Assembly: GCA_014238065.1 (NCBI GenBank)
Contig: JABABU010000025.1
Coordinates: forward strand, 62,001 to 126,000
DNA: 64,000 bases
From: Actinomycetota bacterium
GTDB lineage: Bacteria; Actinomycetota; Acidimicrobiia; Acidimicrobiales; Poriferisodalaceae
Direction of reading: 5' to 3'
The translations under genes and the position numbers were made by a program. Within the stretch, counting starts at the first letter, position 1. Each line of letters starts with the position of its first letter. Positions 56,292 through 64,000 of the stretch are shown here, one piece after another. A model generated the notes under the pieces. That model was not told the DNA's origin. It did no database searches and saw only the letters and a program-made list of their open reading frames with translations.

Positions 56292-58559
56292 ATGTTCGAT
56301 ACGGTTTCGCCCGTGATGAATCGTCGCATCAAACCACATCAGCTCGTCCTGGCAGGCGGGGTCGCATTTGCGGTGGTCACCGTGCTGTCGGGGATCGCTG
56401 CCAGCGTGTTCGACTTCCACGAGGATTCGCCGATCCACCGCACGGTGTTCGGCAACATCCCCGATGCGTACAAGGTCATCTTTTACACAGTGACCCCGCT
56501 GTTGCTCGTGTTCGGCGCGTGGAACTTCGCCAACCGCACCAAGAACTGGGAACGGGGCCAGCCCGACCGACGTGAGCTTCGCCAGGACAACGCCCACCGC
56601 AGGGTGAAGGACTGGCGAGCCGGCGTGATGATGCAGACGCTGCTTCGCGATCCAGCTGCTGGCATCATGCACTCGCTCCTGTACTACGGCTTCTTCGTGT
56701 TGCTCGGCGTGACGACCACGCTGGAGATCGACCATCAGCTTCCGGAGGACCTCAAGTTCCTTCACGGCGGCACATATCAGGGGTTTGCCTTCGTCGGCGA
56801 TGTCGCCGGTGTGCTCTACCTGGCCGGGGTGACATGGGCCATCGTGCGGCGCTACATCCAGAAGCCATACCGAATCCGCATCAAGACCAAACCGGAGCAC
56901 GCGGTGGTGCTCGGTGTGTTGTTCGCCATCGGTATCACCGGGTTCGCCGCAGAGGTCTTCCGCATCGCGGCGGAGGGTCGTCCTTCATATGAGGAGTGGT
57001 CGATCATCGGCTACCCGCTGTCCGGCCTCGTCGACGGCATCGACTCGATCCGCGGATGGCATCAGGCGATCTGGATCAGCCACGTGCTCAGCTTCTTCGC
57101 CTTCTTGATCATCCTGCCCATCACGATGATGCGTCACATGTTCACTTCGCCTTTGAACATGTACCTCAAGGACAAGGATCGTCCGAAGGGCGCCATGCGG
57201 GCGATGCCTGACCTGATGGAAACCGAACTCGAGAGCTTCGGTGCCACCGAGATCGCCGACTTCACGTGGAAACAACTGCTCGACACCGACGCATGCACCA
57301 TGTGTGGCCGCTGCACCTCGGTGTGCCCAGCGCATGCAACCGGCAAGCCGCTCGATCCGCGCGAGATCGTGCTGAAGACCGGCGAAGTCATGTCGGCAAC
57401 CGGTGCGCACGGCGCGGTCTCGCCGCCAATCGGCGTCGACGTCGACATCACAGTCAAAGCGGACAGCGTCTTCGAGCGCATCACGACCGAAGAACTGTGG
57501 TCATGCACGTCTTGCAAGGCATGCGACGAGATCTGCCCCGTGAACATCGAGATCCTCGACAAGATCCTCGATATGCGTCGCTACCTGACGTTGATGGAGT
57601 CAGACTTCCCCAACGAGCTCGGCGGCGCGTTCCGCGGCATGGAGAACAACGCCAACCCGTGGAACATGAACAACGGTGAACGAGGCGACTGGGCACTCAA
57701 CCTCGACGGTGTCGAAATCGTCGACCCGAGCGATGCCTTCGAGCACGACTACCTCTACTGGGTCGGCTGCGCCGGTTCCTTCGACGACAAGAACCGCAAG
57801 GTCTCCGAAGCAACGGCCAATCTGTTGAACAGGGCCGGCATCGACTTCGCCATCCTCGGCCCATCCGAGATGTGCACCGGCGACTCGGCCCGTCGATCGG
57901 GCAATGAATACCTCTGGCAGATGCTGGCAGCCCAGAACATCGAGACAATGGACGGCATGGGCGTGAAAAAGATCATCACGCAATGCCCGCACTGCTTCAA
58001 CACGCTGAAAAACGAGTATCCCCAGGTGGGGGGCAACTACGAGGTGGTTCACCACAGCCAGTTCCTCGAAGAGCTGATCGATTCGGGGCAACTCGACATG
58101 AGCAACGCCCGCCTCGACGAGAGGGTCGTCTACCACGACAGCTGCTACCTCGGCCGCCACAACGACGTCTACATGCCTCCTCGACGCGTGATCGGCAGTC
58201 TTGCCGGTGTCGAGATCGTCGAGGCCCCCCGCAACGGCACGAAGGGCATGTGCTGCGGCGCCGGTGGTGCTCGCATGTGGATGGAGGAGAACACGGGCAA
58301 GAAGGTGAACGACGAGCGAGCAGAAGAGCTCGTCGGGACCGGAGCGTCGCGCATCGCGACTGCGTGCCCGTTCTGCTTCATCATGATGGACGATGGTGTG
58401 AAGGCTCAAGGCATCGAAGAGGACGACGTCAAGGTCGCCGACATCTCGATCCACCTCGTCGACGCTCTGGAGGCCGGTACCCACGACGAGGATCCGATTC
58501 CCTCGCCAGGTGACCTGCTGGTCGACGACCGTTTCGAAGCGCCGCTCGAGGAACGCTGA
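56292..58559 (+). CDS. Membrane-bound iron-sulfur reductase, HdrD/EtfD-like
   Basis: A 755-aa fusion. N-terminal NarI-like membrane part with six hydrophobic helices (residues ~15-290) and conserved His, probably binding haem b; then two 4Fe-4S motifs (CTMCGRCTSVCP and CTSCKACDEICP); then two CCG domains (CAGSF-type, CPHCFN, HDSCYLGRHND, CCGAGGARMW, CPFCF). This order is that of mycobacterial EtfD (Rv0338c) and FadF-type proteins, which accept electrons from ETF in fatty-acid oxidation and reduce menaquinone. That role is inference. ATG 56292 has GGGCGGGGG upstream; ATG 56316 and TTG/GTG starts nearby also fit. Confidence 0.85.
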   Translation: MFDTVSPVMNRRIKPHQLVLAGGVAFAVVTVLSGIAASVFDFHEDSPIHRTVFGNIPDAYKVIFYTVTPLLLVFGAWNFANRTKNWERGQPDRRELRQDNAHRRVKDWRAGVMMQTLLRDPAAGIMHSLLYYGFFVLLGVTTTLEIDHQLPEDLKFLHGGTYQGFAFVGDVAGVLYLAGVTWAIVRRYIQKPYRIRIKTKPEHAVVLGVLFAIGITGFAAEVFRIAAEGRPSYEEWSIIGYPLSGLVDGIDSIRGWHQAIWISHVLSFFAFLIILPITMMRHMFTSPLNMYLKDKDRPKGAMRAMPDLMETELESFGATEIADFTWKQLLDTDACTMCGRCTSVCPAHATGKPLDPREIVLKTGEVMSATGAHGAVSPPIGVDVDITVKADSVFERITTEELWSCTSCKACDEICPVNIEILDKILDMRRYLTLMESDFPNELGGAFRGMENNANPWNMNNGERGDWALNLDGVEIVDPSDAFEHDYLYWVGCAGSFDDKNRKVSEATANLLNRAGIDFAILGPSEMCTGDSARRSGNEYLWQMLAAQNIETMDGMGVKKIITQCPHCFNTLKNEYPQVGGNYEVVHHSQFLEELIDSGQLDMSNARLDERVVYHDSCYLGRHNDVYMPPRRVIGSLAGVEIVEAPRNGTKGMCCGAGGARMWMEENTGKKVNDERAEELVGTGASRIATACPFCFIMMDDGVKAQGIEEDDVKVADISIHLVDALEAGTHDEDPIPSPGDLLVDDRFEAPLEER

Positions 58560-58589
58560 GCTGCGGTTCCCTTGAATTGGGCGGATTTC

Positions 58590-59831
58590 TCAGCGGCGAT
58601 GGAAGCCGACCCCGACGACGAGGCCCGCGGCGAGGAACAGCACGCCACCGACGGACATGGCGGCCGAAACTGTCGTCAGGTAGGCGACAACGGCCATGGT
58701 GATGCCACCCGTCACCTGGCCAACCGCATCGGCCTGACCGTGGAATGACAAGATCGTCGCCCGGTGTTCCGCCGTGGCCTTTCGATTGACGATGGCGGCT
58801 TCGATCGGTTCGACGATCTGTCGCGACGTCGCCTGAATCACGTGACCGGCAGCCGCGACCGCAAACACAGGTCCAAGCGCCAGCGCGAACACACCGGCCG
58901 ACACGACCGCGTACGAGACAGCGACAAAACGCGCAGACATTGCATCCGACGAGGTGTCGACTCGCGACTGGAGGCGGCCGAGCACAAGCCACACCACGAC
59001 TCGGCCGACCAGCATCAAAATGCCGACAGCGACGACGGGCTCGAAGCGTGGAACGCCGACGTCGATCAGCCGGAGCACCATCAATCTGTCGACCACCTCT
59101 GATGCAAACCCGCCGATCAGTGCGGCGACGATCACGAGCCGCGTGATCCGGTAACCACGCAGAACCCTCGAGCCATCCACCGCCGTAGACACCATCGAGC
59201 ACCACCTCGAACGTTCGTGTTGGGCAGCGGGCGAAAACCCGGTCTCCGGCATCACGATCGCCAAGACGATCGAGACGGCGATGGCGGTGGTGCCTGCAGT
59301 GGCGATTGCAACATCGAGCGACGCAGCCCCGATGCCGATGCCGGCCACGATCCCGAAGATCAGGCCGACCTGCTGCCACCTGGCCTTGGCAAGGATCAAG
59401 TCGTCCACATCACGGCCGAGTTCATCGGTGACCCATGCCGTAGTCGCCCCGCTCTGGAACGTGTGGCCGATGCCCCATACGGCTTGCGCAACGAGCAGAA
59501 CGGCGAACGTGTCGCTGACGTTCATCATCACGCCGATACCGACCATCAGGTACGAGATGACGATCGACCACTTCCTGCTGATGGTGTCGGCCACGACTCC
59601 TGTCGGGACCTCACCCAACACAACCGAGCCCTCGAGCACAGACCCGAGCAGGATGAGCCGGACCGGGCCGAGATCGGCTTCGGTGACCCAGGCAACTGTC
59701 ACTGCCACCCCGAAGCAGGCCATCGTGAAACCTGACGCGGCACCGAAACACTTGTAGATCAGCTCGACCCTGCGACTGTCCCCCGACACCCGCCGCACGC
59801 TACTGGCGTCGACCAGGGCGCCACCCTCCAC
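58590..59831 (-). CDS. MFS transporter
   Basis: A 413-aa transporter of the major facilitator superfamily with about 12 hydrophobic segments. The loop 2-3 motif is seen as GEVPTGVVADTISRKW (D-x-x-S-R-K), typical of MFS proteins. The middle loop is basic. No substrate signature. GTG start at 59831; the first ~20 residues before the helix are hydrophilic. It is 49 bases downstream of dcd in the same direction. Confidence 0.87.
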   Translation of the reverse strand: MEGGALVDASSVRRVSGDSRRVELIYKCFGAASGFTMACFGVAVTVAWVTEADLGPVRLILLGSVLEGSVVLGEVPTGVVADTISRKWSIVISYLMVGIGVMMNVSDTFAVLLVAQAVWGIGHTFQSGATTAWVTDELGRDVDDLILAKARWQQVGLIFGIVAGIGIGAASLDVAIATAGTTAIAVSIVLAIVMPETGFSPAAQHERSRWCSMVSTAVDGSRVLRGYRITRLVIVAALIGGFASEVVDRLMVLRLIDVGVPRFEPVVAVGILMLVGRVVVWLVLGRLQSRVDTSSDAMSARFVAVSYAVVSAGVFALALGPVFAVAAAGHVIQATSRQIVEPIEAAIVNRKATAEHRATILSFHGQADAVGQVTGGITMAVVAYLTTVSAAMSVGGVLFLAAGLVVGVGFHRR

Positions 59832-59880
59832 AACTCGACCCCGGTGTCACTCCGCTGGACACGCCGATGGGCGTGGCCAA

Positions 59881-60447
59881 TCAACTGTCGAAGTTCTCGT
59901 GGTACCTGCTGGGGGTGGGGCCTCGCTGGCCCTTGTACTTCGACCCGAGTTGGCTGGAGCCATAAGGAATGTCGGCGCTCGTGGTCATCTGGATGAAGCT
60001 GATCTGACCGATCTTCATCCCTGGGTACAACGTGATGGGCAGATTGGCCACGTTCGACAGTTCGAGGGTGAGGTAGCCGTCCCACCCCGCATCCACGAAG
60101 CCCGCTGTCGTGTGAATGAGCAGACCGAGCCGGCCGAGAGACGACTTGCCTTCGATCCTCCCGACCAGATCATCGGGAAGACCGACACGTTCGAGTGTCG
60201 ACCCGAGTGCGAACTCGCCGGGGTGAAGCACGAACGCCTCACTGTCGCTGATCTTCACCTCCTCCGTGAGATCAGACTGGTCTTCCTTCACATCGATGAC
60301 ACGGCGGGTGTGGTTCTTGAAGACGCGGAAGGTGTCATCGAGGTGGAGATCGACCGAAGAAGGCTGGATACAGCTGGAATCGAGGGGTTCGATGATGATG
60401 CGCCCGGCCTCGAGTTCGGCCTTGATGGTGCGGTCGGAGAGAATCAT
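59881..60447 (-). CDS. dcd: dCTP deaminase (possibly bifunctional with dUTPase)
   Basis: A 188-aa trimeric enzyme that turns dCTP to dUTP (and, in the actinobacterial type, on to dUMP). MILSDRTIKAEL begins it, SCIQPSSVDLHLDDTFRVF holds conserved Ser/Asp contacts, GRIEGKSSLGRLGLLIHTTAGFVDAGW the catalytic region with Glu, and KYKGQRGPTPSR the C-terminal lid. Whether it is mono- or bifunctional cannot be read from this alone. ATG 60447; the frame is open to 60459. Confidence 0.94.
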   Translation of the reverse strand: MILSDRTIKAELEAGRIIIEPLDSSCIQPSSVDLHLDDTFRVFKNHTRRVIDVKEDQSDLTEEVKISDSEAFVLHPGEFALGSTLERVGLPDDLVGRIEGKSSLGRLGLLIHTTAGFVDAGWDGYLTLELSNVANLPITLYPGMKIGQISFIQMTTSADIPYGSSQLGSKYKGQRGPTPSRYHENFDS

Positions 60448-60559
60448 GTGAAACGGCACACTAGCGGCCCTCGGGCCAACCCAATCGGTCCCATCAACAC
60501 CGTCTGCCCACGAAGAAACAGCCCGGCTAAGCTGATCGTCCGCCCTGCTCGGCAGGTCT

Positions 60560-60633
60560 GCGGGTGTAGTTCAATGGCAGAACAGCAGCTTCCCAAGCTG
60601 CTAACGCGGGTTCGATTCCCGTCACCCGCTCCA
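60560..60633 (+). tRNA. tRNA-Gly (CCC)
   Basis: Acceptor GCGGGTG/CACCCGC, anticodon stem GCAGC/GCTGC with loop TTCCCAA (anticodon CCC), and T-arm GCGGGTTCGATTCCCGT. Discriminator T, followed by encoded CCA, unlike the other three tRNAs here. It lies ~110 bases from dcd on the opposite strand. Confidence 0.95.
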
Positions 60634-60847
60634 CGCGTCATTTCCCGACGATGGAGCGCTCGTGTACCAAGTGACCGAGCTGCCAGGCGAAAACGACAAC
60701 GGCCACGGAGGTCGAGCCACGACCGTGTGGACGGTCTCGGTCACTGACGGCTGAGATGGCACAGAACCAAGGTCACGCCACCGCCCATGCAGGATCGAGC
60801 GAGAAGGCGCTACCACATGAACGCCGGCGTCGACCACACTCGACCCT

Positions 60848-61768
60848 GTGACTCGAGCTCGAATCGCCGTTACGACGATCTGCCTCAGCGTGCTGGCCAC
60901 AGCATGCAGCACCGGTGACGGAACGACTCTGCGTACACCAGGACCCACAAGCACGACGACAACAACAACAACCATGGCGCTGACGACCATCGACATTCTC
61001 CCGACGACCGTCGCCAAGACGACCACGACCACAAGCACGACGACGACAACGACAACGACAGAGCCCACCACGACTACCACCAGTCGGCCAGAACCGCCAC
61101 GCGTGCTCCTGGTCGGCGATTCCACACTGCTTGCGGTCGAGACCTATCAGGCCGAGTTGGGTCTCCAAGGCTTCGACGCGGTCCTCGAGGTGGCGTCTTG
61201 CCGCACGCTCGGCGTCCCGTCATGCGGGAGCACGCCGGTCCCACCAAATTCAGTCGAGGTGATCATGAGCGCCGAAGGACCATTTGACGGAGTCGTGATC
61301 ATGGCCGGCTACGACGAATGGTGGACATCGTTCGCCAGCAGCTTCGAGGCCGTGATGCAAGTCTCCCGCGAGCAGGGCGCCGAGTGGGTGCTCTGGCTTG
61401 CCTATCCAGAAAACGTGCCGTATCTGATGCCGGACGGAAAAACGGCAAACGAATCGTTCGTCGCCATCAACGAGTTCCTCAGAGGCTTCGATGCAGATCC
61501 CGCTTACGACGACCTCGTCGTTGCTGAGTGGCCGACATACAACTCATCCAGCGAACGGTGGATCGCGGGCGACGGAATTCACCTCAGTCCACACGGCGCC
61601 TATGGCGTCGCCGATTACCTCTCGCGGTGGATCGCGCACATAGCAGGTCTACCGTGTCCACAACCGCTTCTACTCGGAGCGACAATCGATGGCGTGTGCG
61701 GCAATCCCGACGAACTCCCGTTGGTCGCCGACATCGAGAGCCTCTATATCCAGACCGTCGATGGATGA
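60848..61768 (+). CDS. Lipoprotein SGNH/GDSL-hydrolase-like protein
   Basis: A 306-aa exported protein. Signal TTICLSVLATAC is a lipobox (Cys at ~20), followed by a nearly pure threonine linker (~35-80) and an SGNH domain: LLVGDSTLL (block I with Ser), an AGYDEWW segment in the place of the Asn block, and GDGIHLSPHGA (block V with Asp and His). It may deacylate surface polymers; the substrate is unknown. GTG start at 60848. A minus-strand frame through the linker is a shadow. Confidence 0.83.
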   Translation: MTRARIAVTTICLSVLATACSTGDGTTLRTPGPTSTTTTTTTMALTTIDILPTTVAKTTTTTSTTTTTTTTEPTTTTTSRPEPPRVLLVGDSTLLAVETYQAELGLQGFDAVLEVASCRTLGVPSCGSTPVPPNSVEVIMSAEGPFDGVVIMAGYDEWWTSFASSFEAVMQVSREQGAEWVLWLAYPENVPYLMPDGKTANESFVAINEFLRGFDADPAYDDLVVAEWPTYNSSSERWIAGDGIHLSPHGAYGVADYLSRWIAHIAGLPCPQPLLLGATIDGVCGNPDELPLVADIESLYIQTVDG

Positions 61769-61802
61769 CGCGACACGCATAAGTCAATGACGACACTGTC
61801 CG

Positions 61803-63200
61803 TCACGGACACATTTGACGAGATGCCGCGTACTGGTCCACGGTCTTCCAGACGGCGAGATGTCGGTGCGCCAGCTCAGTCATCGTCGTCTCGGTGACAC
61901 CTATCACCGTCGACTTCACCGTGTCGTTCAGCGGCGACGCAAACGATTCGTCGAAACCCGACCGCCCGGCAGCGGCACCCACGATCGACCCGACTGATGC
62001 GCCGTTGCAGTCGGTGTCGAGTCCTGCCATCACCGAGATTGTCGTCGCCACCCGTGTGTCCATGTCACCGAGCACGAGTGCCATCGCGCATATCAGCGCG
62101 TTGTTGATCGTGTGGACCGGGCTCATCTTCGGGTACTGGGCTTCCAGCCGATCCATCACCGCTTCCCAGTCCGCGTCGGCGTCGATCCAACCAAGGCAGT
62201 CGCGCACACCGCGCGCCAGACGACACTCTGCCGGTATTTGCCCAAGCCCGATCTCGAGCAAGCGGTGTGGATCATTTTCGACGAAGGCTGCAGCCTGCAT
62301 CGCGGCCATGAACATCTCGCCGTAGATTCCGTTGCGAGTGTGTGTCCAGCAGGCATCCCGATAGGCGAACTCTGCTGCGAGGCCCGGTTTCCCTGCGCAC
62401 GCCCACGCCCACCCATCGGACCGGATCTGGGCGCCGATCCACTCGCGGTATGGGTTCCTGTGCAGACGTGTGTGCTCTGGTGTCGTGTTGACCCTTCGGC
62501 GACCCATCCGCGCCGAGTTGTTCCAGTAGTTCAACACCGCCTGTGTCTCCGCGGTGAAGATGCCACCGAACGGAATACGCCCAGTCCACGCGTTTGCGAC
62601 GTCGAGCCAGCTGAAGTCAGGGCCGGATTCTTCGAGCACCATCAGCCCGATGAGTGAGTAGTTGATGTCATCGTCGGGCTCCATGAACGCGATGTGCTCG
62701 AGCGTCGACGGCACGCATGGCAGCTCTTCACCGCCAGCCACCGCCGGAAAGTAGTCGCGCAGGGGCCAGGCATCAGCAGCTTCGAGGTACGCCTTGATCG
62801 ACGTACGCCCCGCCAACTCGCCGCGCACGACACGCATGCCCATTGCCTCCACCGGCTTGCCGGAAGCGCACCCGCAACAACGACCCGTCCACGCCCCATG
62901 GAACCGGTCGAACAGTTCCTCGTCGCTCGGCGACCATGACATGTCATCGACATGGCCGGCTGGCCGCAACCCTCTGATCGCCTCCAACTCGTCGGGTTCA
63001 CGGGCCGCGAGATCGCTGCCAGGAGACAGGCTCATCAACCCGTCATACAGCTCTTCCGTCACGGTGGTGTTCCACTCGTCGGCCGCCGAGTCGAGACTGC
63101 CGATTCGCCGGACCAGGTCATCTGGGATCGAGCAGCCCTCATCTCGCCGCTGTCTGAGCTCGGCCTTGAGCAGACCCAACGGGGACGCCATCCCGACCAT
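61803..63200 (-). CDS. ADP-ribosylglycohydrolase family protein
   Basis: A ~465-aa protein. GAWTGRCCGCASGKPVEAMG opens the ADP-ribosylglycohydrolase fold, EPDDDINYSL is the first metal site, and GLDTDCNGASVGSIVGAAAG the second (DTDCNGA subtype). Residues 1-100 form a helical N-terminal extension not typical of ARH1/DraG. Substrate may be ADP-ribosylated protein or an ADP-ribosyl small molecule. The frame is open to 63371, overlapping the VTC gene by 115 bases; ATG 63200 with AGGGAG upstream is my choice, but TTG/GTG starts between are possible. Confidence 0.8.
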   Translation of the reverse strand: MVGMASPLGLLKAELRQRRDEGCSIPDDLVRRIGSLDSAADEWNTTVTEELYDGLMSLSPGSDLAAREPDELEAIRGLRPAGHVDDMSWSPSDEELFDRFHGAWTGRCCGCASGKPVEAMGMRVVRGELAGRTSIKAYLEAADAWPLRDYFPAVAGGEELPCVPSTLEHIAFMEPDDDINYSLIGLMVLEESGPDFSWLDVANAWTGRIPFGGIFTAETQAVLNYWNNSARMGRRRVNTTPEHTRLHRNPYREWIGAQIRSDGWAWACAGKPGLAAEFAYRDACWTHTRNGIYGEMFMAAMQAAAFVENDPHRLLEIGLGQIPAECRLARGVRDCLGWIDADADWEAVMDRLEAQYPKMSPVHTINNALICAMALVLGDMDTRVATTISVMAGLDTDCNGASVGSIVGAAAGRSGFDESFASPLNDTVKSTVIGVTETTMTELAHRHLAVWKTVDQYAASRQMCP

Positions 63201-63256
63201 CGCCAACTCCCTCAACTCGGTGGACGGAACCGAGCGTAGAAGACAGCGATGCCAGA

Positions 63257-63997
63257 TCAGAAGTGACGACGCAGGGTCCGACTCCAGCGGTTCGATGGCA
63301 AGTCGGGGTGAAGAGCCGCTAGCGAAGTGCAGAACTTGCTGAGTCGCACCGGACGTATCCCCATAGACCACAGGATCCGGTCGGTGACGCTGGCCGATCC
63401 AGCCGACTTGGTCTCGATGACGATGTCATCGAGACCAACCACCGCTCCTCGCCAATCCGTGCAACGAACGCTTTCATCCACGGTCGTGCGAGTCCAGAGG
63501 GCCCTGTCAACCAGCGTCGAACGTCGGTACTCCGTCGTCAGCGTCGGGATCAGATCAGCCACCACACTGTCGCGGTCGACTACACCTCCGATGAATCGCC
63601 GGTCGACATCTTCGAGCTTCGCGGCGCTGCCCGAAGAATGGGGGGTTCGTGCCTTGATCGTCAAACCACGTCGGCCCTTCGTTTTCACCTCGAGCACGAG
63701 TCCCGACGACCCACCGTGGCTGCGGGTCCTGACTTTGAACTGGCGACGCCGCCGTTGTGCCGCCTCGCGGTAGAGGAGGAGATCAGGTGTATCGAAATAT
63801 TGGGATCGGTAGTCGAAGGCTCGCTCCGCATCGAGTTCGAGCGCGGCAGCGCTCGACGGTTGAGATGCGACCACCACCTCGAGGACGGTTCGGTCAACGA
63901 TGTACTTCCGGTCGACCCGAGCCTGCAGGTCGGCGAGGGCCGTCAGCTCCGCAAGATCGGCCGGTGGGAAACACCCGACGGCCTCGGCCACGGTCAT
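63257..63997 (-). CDS. VTC-domain (polyphosphate polymerase-like) protein
   Basis: A 246-aa protein of the CYTH/VTC tunnel fold. ARVDRKYIVD, DYRSQYFDTPDLLLY, RRRQFKVRTR, LVLEVKTKG and the late DIVIETKSAG give the alternating basic and acidic strands that bind polyphosphate and metal in VTC4-like enzymes. Bacterial homologues are of uncertain activity. The ATG at 63997 is the last start in the window, so the gene may begin further upstream, outside it. Confidence 0.82.
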   Translation of the reverse strand: MTVAEAVGCFPPADLAELTALADLQARVDRKYIVDRTVLEVVVASQPSSAAALELDAERAFDYRSQYFDTPDLLLYREAAQRRRRQFKVRTRSHGGSSGLVLEVKTKGRRGLTIKARTPHSSGSAAKLEDVDRRFIGGVVDRDSVVADLIPTLTTEYRRSTLVDRALWTRTTVDESVRCTDWRGAVVGLDDIVIETKSAGSASVTDRILWSMGIRPVRLSKFCTSLAALHPDLPSNRWSRTLRRHF

Positions 63998-64000
63998 GCA

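Noticed and set aside
60444..60641. 65-aa minus-strand frame with GDGNRTRVSSLGSCCSA
   Set aside because: Antisense of tRNA-Gly; another classic tRNA artefact.
60975..61085. ACA/ACG/ACC repeats resembling a short tandem array
   Set aside because: They are codons of a threonine linker in a lipoprotein; no spacer structure, so not CRISPR or a VNTR by any evidence here.

Overview
The window is GC-rich, densely packed bacterial DNA. The combination of genes points to Actinomycetota, probably class Acidimicrobiia (an Ilumatobacter-like lineage, inferred from gene content only). The pointers are a dnaK-grpE-dnaJ-hspR operon, a MprAB-type two-component pair, a class II HelD, clpS followed by a DUF2017 gene, a mycobacterial-style rpmB2/rpmG1 ribosomal protein pair, a caa3-type oxidase with separate ctaA/ctaB, many GTG/TTG starts, and secreted proteins with long threonine linkers. 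No phage, insertion sequence, CRISPR array or rRNA was seen; the window reads as core chromosome.

Layout. 1-4.4 kb: a flavin-binding protein, serS with a coupled methyltransferase, and an ABC exporter pair. 4.4-14.6 kb: a respiratory block. A seven-gene operon on the minus strand runs COX1-like, COX3-like, membrane protein, coxB, ctaD, ctaE, ctaF, with ctaB behind it and a divergent ctaA-clpS-DUF2017 operon. 14.9-17.7 kb: tRNA-Glu, a sensor kinase/regulator pair and a Nudix hydrolase. 17.8-30.5 kb: mixed housekeeping and cell-surface genes (PQQ-like propeller, rpmB-rpmG, alkyltransferase-like protein, sortase substrate, metallo-beta-lactamase fold enzyme, HelD, L,D-transpeptidase, SDR, M1 peptidase, TetR, YcaQ, DUF983). 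30.6-44.3 kb: tRNA-Asp and tRNA-Phe, malic enzyme, and a nearly complete de novo purine pathway on the minus strand (purA-D-E-B-C-S-Q, then purL, purF, purM). 44.5-52.1 kb: an HD hydrolase and a contiguous heat-shock cluster (dnaK-grpE-dnaJ-hspR-unknown-clpB) with HspR-box-like inverted repeats over both promoters. 52.2-64 kb: phosphoglycerate mutase, homocysteine methyltransferase family enzyme, FAD oxidoreductase, two small regulators, an EtfD/HdrD-like membrane Fe-S reductase, MFS transporter, dcd, tRNA-Gly, a lipoprotein SGNH hydrolase, an ADP-ribosylglycohydrolase and a VTC-domain protein.

Most striking observation. The oxidase operon opens with an intact 561-aa homologue of cytochrome c oxidase subunit I in which every haem and copper ligand is replaced: A79 and Q393 for the haem a histidines, A240, Q289 and L290 for the CuB histidines, Q391 for the haem a3 histidine. 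The proton-channel and cross-link residues are lost too (N108, T242, F244). It is followed by a subunit III homologue that also lacks its conserved Glu and His residues. Both genes are translationally chained to the genes of a normal caa3 oxidase. A metal-free oxidase-like membrane complex co-produced with a working oxidase is the best candidate here for an undescribed system.

Other points of note are HspR-box-like elements of shared geometry upstream of dnaK and clpB, a dispersed 29-bp palindrome present twice, an opposite-strand small gene inside the purine cluster, and a probable CTG-initiated alkyltransferase-like gene. All calls come from reading the sequence; no database search was possible.
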